This document shows positions 39,688-46,118 of a stretch of DNA of 46,118 nt, piece after piece. Both the position numbers and the translations under genes were made by a program. Source of the stretch: Erythrobacter sp. WG (GTDB lineage: Bacteria; Pseudomonadota; Alphaproteobacteria; Sphingomonadales; Sphingomonadaceae). The stretch spans positions 45,001 through 91,118 of the forward strand of contig NZ_JAPFGY010000013.1 in assembly GCF_026586795.1 (NCBI RefSeq), in the 5' to 3' direction. A model generated the notes under the pieces. That model had not been told where the DNA came from, did no database searches, and saw only the letters and a list, made by a program, of their open reading frames with translations. Numbering within the stretch: position 1 is the stretch's first letter; every line of letters begins with the position of its first letter.

Positions 39688-42030
39688 ATGAAACTCATCG
39701 CAAGCCTGCTCGCGTCCACTATACTGGTCGTCCCGGGCGTCGCTTTCGCGCAGGAAAAAACGGCCGAAGATGCCGAGCCCTACGATGGCACCATCGTCGT
39801 CACCGCGCAGAACCGTACGGAGAACGTGCAGGACGTGCCGATCGTCATCGACGTGGTTAGTGGCGAGCAGGTAAAGGATGCCGGCATTACCGATCTGGCC
39901 GGTATTCAGCGTCTCGCTCCGGTGCTCAACGTCACCGTCGACGGCGTCAACGCCCGCGTAGCGATCCGCGGTGTCGGCACGAACAGCAACGACGAAACCC
40001 AGGATCAGACCGTTGCCATCAACATCGACGGTGAATTCCTCAATCGCGGCGGGGTGCTGAATGCCTCTCTGTTCGACATGGAGCGCGTCGAAGTCCTTCG
40101 CGGCCCGCAGGGCACTCTCTACGGCCGCAACTCGACCGCCGGTGCCGTCAACTTCATCACCCGCAAGCCCGGCGACACTTTCAGCGCCAATGGCAGCATC
40201 AGCTACGGCAATTTCGATCACCTGATCGTGGAGGGGGGTGTCGATGTGCCGCTCGGGGACGTTGGCGGAATCCGGTTCGCGGGCCAATATTCCAAGCGCG
40301 ACGGGTACAACTTCCACCCCAACTTCAACGCGCGCAGCCAGGATGATGACACCCTTGGCCTGCGTGCCTCGCTGCGGCTAGAGCCGGTCGAAGGCTTGAC
40401 GATCAATGCCGCCATTGAACACGTCTACAGTGAGGTGGTGCCGCCGATCACCGCAACCTTCAACTTCCTGCTTCCGGGCAATACGCCTGGGGCAGGTTGC
40501 GGCGGGGTCCAGGGCTTCGTCGAGATCGCGCCGGCTGTTCCGGGCACGCAGTGCATTCCGCGCAACACCAACCGGCTCGAAGGTATCAACCGGCAGAGCT
40601 ACAACGCGCCTTCGACTGGTCTGGGGCGTTTCGTCAACGATGCCTGGATTGGCCGTGGCCGCATTGCGTATGACTTCGGCGGTGTCACTGCCGCCTACCG
40701 CGTGGGTTACCGCACCACCGATCGTGGCGGACCGCTTACGCTCCAGCCCAACTACATCTTCAACAACTTCAGAGAGGATGTTGAGACCCAGAGCCACGAG
40801 TTCCTGCTGACCGGCGAGGAGACCGGCTTCAAGTGGCAGGCTGGTGCTTTCTATTTCAACGAGAAGCAGGACATCGAGCGCGGCCTTTACCGTGCTCCGC
40901 CGCCGCCCTTCCTGCTCGGACCCAACGGCGGCTACGTCAACTACTTCCTGCGCGACGTCAACTCGGACAGCTATGCCGTCTTCGGTCAAGCCGACGTCAG
41001 TCTGACAGATAAGCTCACCCTAGTTGTTGGGGGGCGGTACACGTCCGAGGATCGTGACGCCTTGTTCGTCAACTATCCGGGGGCGATCAACCAGCCCGCC
41101 AATCCGCTGTTCAACACCGGTCCGGTTCGTCCGACTGTGTTCCCAGCGCCGATCGTGAACCGGAATCTCGTCGCCGAGGATGAAGCCTTCACATGGACCG
41201 TGGGCCTCAATTATCAACCCGACGCGGATACGCTGGTTTACGGTCGGGTCGCGACCGGGTTCAAGGGCGGCGGCTTCGATGCCGTGGGCACCTACAATCC
41301 TGAAAAGAACACCGCCTATGAGGCTGGAGCGAAGTTCAATTTCGGCCCCAACGGTCAGAGCTTCGTCAACATTGCGGCGTTCTACTACGATTACACCGAT
41401 CTGCAGGTGAACGTGCTGATCGACTCCGCGCTCGGCGGGCAGGTGTTCAACGCGGGTTCGGCCGAAATTTATGGCGCGGAACTCGACGCCCAGATTGCGA
41501 TTGGGGAGAATGGCAGACTGCGCGGATCGATCAATTACGTCAACGCGTCCTACGGTTCGTTGCTGGCGTCGATCCCGGTCTTGTGTGTCAATCCCGGGTG
41601 CAGCGGAAACGGGTCAGCGGCAGTGGGTGACCTTGCAACCACACCGGGTCGGATCACACAGCCCGACCTTGGCAACAACACACCCCCCTACACGCCGGCC
41701 TGGACGCTCAATCTCGGCTACGATCACGATTTCAAGATTGGCGATATCGGGACGCTGACGGCCAGCATCTTCTCAGTGTTCAAGAGCGCCTATTTCACGG
41801 ACATCTTCAACTACAACGACTCCCGTCAGGGATCCTTCACGCAGACCGATGCAAACCTCACGTTCCGCCCGACCGGCGGCCAATGGTTCATCCAGGCTTT
41901 CGTCCGGAACATCGAAAACGAGCGTCCCTTATCCTTCGCGGCCTTCGTCGTCGCGGGAGCGGATCGCATTTACAACTGGCAGTTCGCTCCGCCGCGCACT
42001 TACGGAATGCGTGTCGGCTTCGACTTCTGA
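39688..42030 (+). CDS. TonB-dependent outer membrane receptor
   Basis: A 780-aa outer-membrane transporter. The signal peptide is MKLIASLLASTILVVPGVAFAQ. It is followed by a TonB-box-like IVVTAQNRTENVQDVP segment, a plug domain with ERVEVLRGPQGTLYGRNSTAGAVNFITRKP (about residues 130-160) and a long beta barrel ending in phenylalanine (GFDF). It is of the FyuA/IroN-like sphingomonad type that imports many plant compounds besides siderophores, so it is probably the outer-membrane entry for the glycoside. The ATG at 39688 follows GGGGGAG by 5 nt. By eye, its coding sequence is less GC-rich at third positions than its neighbours. Confidence 0.92.
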   Translation: MKLIASLLASTILVVPGVAFAQEKTAEDAEPYDGTIVVTAQNRTENVQDVPIVIDVVSGEQVKDAGITDLAGIQRLAPVLNVTVDGVNARVAIRGVGTNSNDETQDQTVAINIDGEFLNRGGVLNASLFDMERVEVLRGPQGTLYGRNSTAGAVNFITRKPGDTFSANGSISYGNFDHLIVEGGVDVPLGDVGGIRFAGQYSKRDGYNFHPNFNARSQDDDTLGLRASLRLEPVEGLTINAAIEHVYSEVVPPITATFNFLLPGNTPGAGCGGVQGFVEIAPAVPGTQCIPRNTNRLEGINRQSYNAPSTGLGRFVNDAWIGRGRIAYDFGGVTAAYRVGYRTTDRGGPLTLQPNYIFNNFREDVETQSHEFLLTGEETGFKWQAGAFYFNEKQDIERGLYRAPPPPFLLGPNGGYVNYFLRDVNSDSYAVFGQADVSLTDKLTLVVGGRYTSEDRDALFVNYPGAINQPANPLFNTGPVRPTVFPAPIVNRNLVAEDEAFTWTVGLNYQPDADTLVYGRVATGFKGGGFDAVGTYNPEKNTAYEAGAKFNFGPNGQSFVNIAAFYYDYTDLQVNVLIDSALGGQVFNAGSAEIYGAELDAQIAIGENGRLRGSINYVNASYGSLLASIPVLCVNPGCSGNGSAAVGDLATTPGRITQPDLGNNTPPYTPAWTLNLGYDHDFKIGDIGTLTASIFSVFKSAYFTDIFNYNDSRQGSFTQTDANLTFRPTGGQWFIQAFVRNIENERPLSFAAFVVAGADRIYNWQFAPPRTYGMRVGFDF

Positions 42031-42065
42031 ACCTGACAGGCGGGGCCCCAGACCCCGACCGATCG

Positions 42066-42107
42066 CAAGGGGCCGGGCGGATCGCATCCGCCCGGCCCTT
42101 GCCGTTT
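42066..42107 (+). terminator. Hairpin terminator after the TonB receptor gene
   Basis: A long stem made of GGGCCGGGCGGAT and its complement around a CGC loop (42070-42098, extended to 42066-42101 with one bulge), followed by CCGTTT. The rest of the gap to 42316 shows no gene. Confidence 0.75.
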
Positions 42108-42316
42108 GGCAGCCGACCTCACGCGACCCTCGGGCAAGACGGCGCCGCGCTTGCCAAACCCCGCATCGGTGATAGGGTGTTCTGGCAGAGCCCGGCCCCC
42201 GTGTGAGGGCGCGCCGCGCTTCCGCTTTCAACAGCCCGATTGTCGCCATCCGCGTCCGCAGCCTCGCTGCCGGACGATCCTGGTGCGCGGGCTCCGGACG
42301 ACAGGAGGATCCAGCG

Positions 42317-42910
42317 ATGAACGACGCCGCCGCCACCCCCCTTCTCACCGAGCGCTTCGACGATGCGCTCGCCTATGCCAGCCGGATCCACCGCCTCCAG
42401 GTGCGCAAAGGGAGCGGTGTGCCCTATGTCTCGCACCTCCTCGGCGTCGCGGCGATCGCGCTCGAGAACGGGGTGGACGAGGATCAGGCCATCGCCGCGC
42501 TGCTGCACGATGCGGTCGAGGACCAGGGCGGGCTTCCGCGCCTCGCGGACATCCGCGAGCGCTACGGCGAGGATGTCGCGGCGATGGTTGCCGACTGCAC
42601 CGACGCGCACGGCGATCCCAAGCCCGCGTGGCGCCCGCGCAAGGAGGCCTATATCGCCAGCCTCGCGACAAAGCCCGCGCGCAGTCTCGCGGTGAGCCTT
42701 GCCGACAAGACCCACAACGCGGCCGCCATCAACGCCGACCTGCGCGCCCATGGCGCGGCGGTGTGGGCGCGCTTCACCGGCGGCAAGGACGGGAGCCTGT
42801 GGTATTACCGCGCGCTCTCCGACGCCTTCCGCGCGCACGCCCCCGGCACCGCCGCCGAACGCTTCGCCCGCGAGGTCGATGAGATGGAGGAACTGGCGGT
42901 CCGCGCCTGA
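42317..42910 (+). CDS. HD-domain phosphohydrolase similar to the ppGpp hydrolase domain of RelA/SpoT
   Basis: A 197-aa single-domain HD protein. The metal-binding HD residues are H40 (GVPYVSHLLGVA), H64-D65 (ALLHDAVED) and D130 (SLADKTHNA). The E68-D69 pair after the HD motif is the pair used for hydrolysis in SpoT. The pattern matches small alarmone hydrolases (MESH1-like), which remove the 3' pyrophosphate of (p)ppGpp; a different nucleotide substrate is possible. AGGAGGA lies 7 nt before the ATG at 42317. It is not preceded by the regional palindrome and appears unrelated to the glycoside locus. Confidence 0.85.
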   Translation: MNDAAATPLLTERFDDALAYASRIHRLQVRKGSGVPYVSHLLGVAAIALENGVDEDQAIAALLHDAVEDQGGLPRLADIRERYGEDVAAMVADCTDAHGDPKPAWRPRKEAYIASLATKPARSLAVSLADKTHNAAAINADLRAHGAAVWARFTGGKDGSLWYYRALSDAFRAHAPGTAAERFAREVDEMEELAVRA

Positions 42911-42922
42911 GGCGCTTGCGGT

Positions 42923-44791
42923 TTACCCGGCGCGCACGGTGCGCAGGAAGCCGCGCACCTGGTCGCCGAGGTGGGCGGCCTGGGCTTCCAATTCGTTGGC
43001 GCTGGACAGCACCTGGCTGGCCGCCGCGCCGGTCGAGAGCGAGAGCTGGCGCACGTCCTCGATATGGCCTGCCACCTTTTCGGTGCCGCGCGCGGCAAGG
43101 TCGATGGACTGGGCCAGATCGCGGCCCGCGACCGATTGCTGGTCGACGGCGGTCGCGATCGAGACGGCGGTGGATTCGAGGTCCTTGACCTGCCCCGCGA
43201 TGGCCCTGAGCGCCTTGACGGAGGCGCCCGTGGTCGATTGCATCGCGCGGATCTGCTCGGCGACCTTCTCGGTCGCGCGGCTGGTCTGCATGGCGAGTTC
43301 CTTGACCTCGCTGGCGACGACCGCAAAGCCGCGCCCCGCCTCGCCGCCGCGGGCGGCTTCGATCGAGGCGTTCAAGGCGAGCAGGTTGGTGCGCTGGGCG
43401 ATGGTCTGGATCAGCTCGACGATCTGGCCGACTTCCTCCGCCGAGGCAGCAAGGGCGGAGATGGTCTCGTCCGCCTCGCCGGTGGCCTCGGAAGCGAGCC
43501 GCGCGAGTTCGCTCGAGGAGGCCGCCTGGCGGCTGATCTCGCTGATCGACAGGGCGAATTCGTCGCTCGCCGCGGCGGCCGCGGTGGCGCCGGCATTGGC
43601 TTCCTCCATCGAGGTCGCGACCTCGCCGGTGCGGCGGCTGGCTTCCTCGGCGCTCTGGGCCATGCGGGTGGCGGTGGTGTGGAGCTGGCTCGATGCCGCC
43701 GCCACGCCGCTCACCACGTCGCCGACCGTGCGTTCGAACTGGCGCGCGACCTCGTCGAGAAGCGCCGCCTTCTTCGCTTCGGCTTCCAGGCGCTCGCGCT
43801 CGCGGTCCTGCTGGAGTTGCAGCTCGAGCTCGGCCTTCTCCGAACGCTCGCGCGCCCAGGTCTCGAGCCGCTTGCTGGCGCGCTTGAACAGGTCGAGCGC
43901 GCGCACCATCGCGCCGATTTCGTCCTTGCGGTCAGCACCGGCGATGGCGAATTCGCGGTTGCCGTCGGCCAGCCGGGTCATCGCCTCGGTGATCTCGACG
44001 ATCTTGCGCGAGAAATCGCGCGACAGGTAGGCAAGGCCGAGTACCAGCACGCCGCCGCCGACCACCGCGAGCACGCCGAGGATCATCACGAGGTCGAAGA
44101 AATAGCCGATGCCGGTCGCCTCCTGCGCTTCGCCGCGCGCGGCGATCGCGGCGGCAAGTTCGCGGCTGGCGGCGATCAGCGCATCGCCCTCGGCGGCGAC
44201 GGTCGCGGCGGCGGCATTGGCATCGCCCCCGCTGCGCGCGGCATCGCCGGCGCGGTCGAAGGCGGTCTCGAAGCGGGTGATGGCGCTGCGCACCGTGGCG
44301 GCGCGGGGCGCAAGCTCGGGCGCCTCGGCCGCGAGCGCGGTTTCGATCGCGGCAAGCTGCGTCAGGACGGCGCTGCCCGCGCCGCGCTGCGCCTCGCGCA
44401 AGGGCCCGCTGGGGTCATAGAGCACCCGCACCGAATTGTAGCGCAGGTCCCCCGCCGCCGTCTGCAGCTGGCCTGCCGCCACCAGCGTCTCCTGCACGCG
44501 GGCCGAGGCGTTGTAGCGGGTCCACAGCTCCGTCAGACCGCCGCCCAGCACAACCACCATCAGGAGGCCGACGCCGAGGAAGGTGCCGAACACCGTGTTG
44601 ATCTTGTGCGCAAGCGGCAGGTTGCGGAACCAGGTGATGCGTTCAAGCAGCGTGGCGCGCGGCGCGGCAAGGTCCGCCGCCGGGGCCGCGTCCTCGCCGA
44701 GCGCGAAATCGGCGCGCAGATCGCGCACGAAATCGGGCACGGCCTCCTCCTCGCGTCGCTCCTGAAGGCTCATCATGTTCATGCCGCTCAT
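42923..44791 (-). CDS. Methyl-accepting chemotaxis protein
   Basis: A 622-aa transmembrane chemoreceptor. It has a cytoplasmic N-terminal tail, TM1 at about residues 65-87, a helical periplasmic sensor domain of about 140 residues, TM2 at about 230-255, a HAMP domain (about 256-310), a coiled-coil linker ([20 protein letters not shown]) and a signalling domain. The hairpin tip [26 protein letters not shown] contacts CheA and CheW. The ligand is unknown. The extreme N terminus has several ATG codons; the first is used here without a strong Shine-Dalgarno. The second half closely resembles the next gene, so the two arose by duplication. Confidence 0.92.
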   Translation of the reverse strand: MSGMNMMSLQERREEEAVPDFVRDLRADFALGEDAAPAADLAAPRATLLERITWFRNLPLAHKINTVFGTFLGVGLLMVVVLGGGLTELWTRYNASARVQETLVAAGQLQTAAGDLRYNSVRVLYDPSGPLREAQRGAGSAVLTQLAAIETALAAEAPELAPRAATVRSAITRFETAFDRAGDAARSGGDANAAAATVAAEGDALIAASRELAAAIAARGEAQEATGIGYFFDLVMILGVLAVVGGGVLVLGLAYLSRDFSRKIVEITEAMTRLADGNREFAIAGADRKDEIGAMVRALDLFKRASKRLETWARERSEKAELELQLQQDRERERLEAEAKKAALLDEVARQFERTVGDVVSGVAAASSQLHTTATRMAQSAEEASRRTGEVATSMEEANAGATAAAAASDEFALSISEISRQAASSSELARLASEATGEADETISALAASAEEVGQIVELIQTIAQRTNLLALNASIEAARGGEAGRGFAVVASEVKELAMQTSRATEKVAEQIRAMQSTTGASVKALRAIAGQVKDLESTAVSIATAVDQQSVAGRDLAQSIDLAARGTEKVAGHIEDVRQLSLSTGAAASQVLSSANELEAQAAHLGDQVRGFLRTVRAG

Positions 44792-44809
44792 CCCCCGGGG
44801 CTCGTTCGC

Positions 44810-44844
44810 AAGCTTTTGTGAAGGATAATCCTTGCAAAAAGCTT
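44810..44844. repeat. 35-bp imperfect palindrome between the two chemoreceptor genes
   Basis: AAGCTTTTGTGAAGGA (44810-44825) and TCCTTGCAAAAAGCTT (44829-44844) are inverted repeats matching at 13 of 16 positions around TAA. The palindrome lies in the 75-bp gap upstream of the minus-strand chemoreceptor at 42923. There is no T-run on its far side, so an operator or RNA structure is likelier than a simple terminator. Confidence 0.6.
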
Positions 44845-44866
44845 GATGCTTACGGGGGTTTGCGGA

Positions 44867-46118
44867 TCAGCCGGTGCGCACTCGGGAAAGGAAGGCCTGC
44901 ACTTCGCCGCGCAGGGTGGCGGCCTGGTGTTCGAGACTGGTCGCGCTGTCCAGCACCTGCGCGGCGGCCGCCCCGGTCGAGAGCGACAGGTCGCGCACGG
45001 TCTCGACATGGACGGCGACCCTTTCGGTGCCGCGCGCGGCCAGATCGATGCTGCGGGCCAGATCGTGCCCGGCGACCGATTGCTGGTCGACGGCGCTGGC
45101 AATGGCGATGGCGGTGGTTTCCAGCTCCTCGATCTGCGCGGCGATGGTGCGCAGCACGGCGACGCTCGCATCGGTCGTGGACTGCATCGCGCGGATCTGT
45201 TCGGAAACCTGCTCGGTCGCGCGCGCGGTCTGGTTGGCGAGTTCCTTGACCTCGCTCGCCACCACCGCAAAGCCGCGCCCCGCCTCGCCGCCACGTGCGG
45301 CCTCGATGCTGGCGTTCAAGGCGAGCAGGTTGGTGCGCTGGGCAATGGTGCGGATCAGCTCGACGATCTGGCCGACTTCGCTGGCCGAATGCGAAAGCGC
45401 GCCGATGGTGCTGTCGGCCTGCCGCGCGGATTGCGTCGCCTCGCGGGCGAGCGCGGCGGAGGAGGCGGCCTGGCGGCTGATCTCGCCGATCGACATGGCG
45501 AACTCGTCGCTCGCCGCAGCCGCCGCGCTGGCGCCGAGATTGGCCTCCTGCATCGCCGCCGAAGCCTCGCCGGTGCGCGCGGCGGCATCCCCGGCGGTGG
45601 CGGACATCGCGGTGGCGGTCGATTGCAACTGGCCGGAGGCGGCAACCACCCCGGTGACGACCTCGCCGACGGTGCGTTCGAACTGGTCGGCGATGGCGCG
45701 GATCGCGCGCACCTGCTCGGCGCGCGCTTCCTCGGCGAGGGCCTGCTCTCGGCCCCGCGCCTCGAGCTCGGCGCGGGCCGCCTCGGCGCGTTCGCGGCTC
45801 AGTTTCTCGAGCCGCATCCCGGCGCGGTGGAACACCTCGGTGGCGCGGGCCATGGCGCCGATCTCGTCGGCGCGTTCCTTGCCGCTGATCGCGACGTCGC
45901 GTTCGCCCGCGGCGATCCGGGTCATCTGCCCCGCCATCGCGGAAAGCGTCGCGCCGACGCTGCGGTTGAAATAGCGCTGGGCCATGAGAGTGACGAGCGT
46001 CAGCAGCGTGGCAAGCGCGATCCACAAGGCAAGCAGCCGCCCGATCAGCGCCGCCTGCCGCGAACGCGCACGGCCGATCGTTATGACGACGCTCGCGATG
46101 ATGGTCGGGATGCTGCCC
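44867..46118 (-). CDS. Methyl-accepting chemotaxis protein, N-terminal part outside window
   Basis: The frame remains open through the window edge, so the gene continues beyond 46118 and the visible part is its C-terminal 416 residues or so. A transmembrane segment ([22 protein letters not shown], cited by its ends) lies just inside the edge. It is followed by a HAMP domain and a signalling domain with the tip [26 protein letters not shown] identical to that of the gene at 42923. A TTG near 46027 inside the membrane segment is not a real start. It is the upstream member of a tandem pair of paralogues. Confidence 0.9.
   Translation of the reverse strand, partial: GSIPTIIASVVITIGRARSRQAALIGRLLALWIALATLLTLVTLMAQRYFNRSVGATLSAMAGQMTRIAAGERDVAISGKERADEIGAMARATEVFHRAGMRLEKLSRERAEAARAELEARGREQALAEEARAEQVRAIRAIADQFERTVGEVVTGVVAASGQLQSTATAMSATAGDAAARTGEASAAMQEANLGASAAAAASDEFAMSIGEISRQAASSAALAREATQSARQADSTIGALSHSASEVGQIVELIRTIAQRTNLLALNASIEAARGGEAGRGFAVVASEVKELANQTARATEQVSEQIRAMQSTTDASVAVLRTIAAQIEELETTAIAIASAVDQQSVAGHDLARSIDLAARGTERVAVHVETVRDLSLSTGAAAAQVLDSATSLEHQAATLRGEVQAFLSRVRTG

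Overview
The window comes from an alphaproteobacterium, most likely a sphingomonad (order Sphingomonadales). The rRNA operon has the alphaproteobacterial order 16S-tRNA-Ile-tRNA-Ala-23S-5S-tRNA-fMet. The protein-coding DNA is very GC-rich. The aromatic genes match the lig genes of Sphingobium sp. SYK-6 almost residue for residue, as far as I can judge from memory. No transposase, integrase, phage gene or CRISPR array is visible, and no gene-free stretch exceeds 300 bp.

Region 1 (1-4.44 kb) is the 3' part of a ribosomal RNA operon ending in an initiator tRNA and a hairpin terminator.

Region 2 (4.57-14.71 kb) is a protocatechuate 4,5-cleavage locus. On the minus strand lie ligK, ligU and ligI. 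Divergent from them are a LysR-type regulator with two helix-turn-helix domains and a tightly overlapping operon: 6PGDH-like/DUF1932 gene, ligJ, Rieske O-demethylase, ligA, ligB, ligC, pobA. Together these encode 4-hydroxybenzoate hydroxylation, a probable methoxy-aromatic demethylation, ring opening by LigAB, oxidation to pyrone dicarboxylate (LigC), lactone hydrolysis (LigI), tautomerisation (LigU), hydration (LigJ) and aldol cleavage to pyruvate and oxaloacetate (LigK).

Region 3 (14.7-42.0 kb) is the most unusual part: a glycoside locus that looks built around keto-sugar chemistry. It holds two complete alpha/beta gene pairs resembling C-glycoside deglycosidases (CarB/CarC, DgpB/DgpC families): beta at 19238 with alpha at 19633, and alpha at 27137-28159 with beta at 26748-27122. 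Around them are two GMC-family oxidoreductases (one cytosolic and CarA-like, one probably periplasmic with a Tat-exported partner subunit), a Gfo/Idh/MocA oxidoreductase, two further TIM-barrel sugar isomerases, a ThuA-like protein, xylose isomerase and xylulokinase, an exported NTF2-like protein, an exported esterase, four MFS/GPH transporters, a TonB-dependent receptor and two TetR regulators. Nine copies of a 20-bp palindrome (ATTAGAA-N6-TTCTAAT) lie at the promoters of the transcription units of this region and are not seen in the lig region. This strongly suggests one regulon controlled by one or both TetR proteins. I infer a pathway that takes up a glycoside, oxidises the sugar, cleaves the C-glycosidic (or another resistant) bond and feeds the sugar into central metabolism; the neighbouring lig locus could consume a phenolic aglycone.

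Region 4 (42.1-46.1 kb) returns to ordinary genes: a small HD-domain hydrolase resembling the ppGpp hydrolase domain, and two tandem paralogous methyl-accepting chemotaxis proteins separated by a 35-bp imperfect palindrome. The second runs off the window end.
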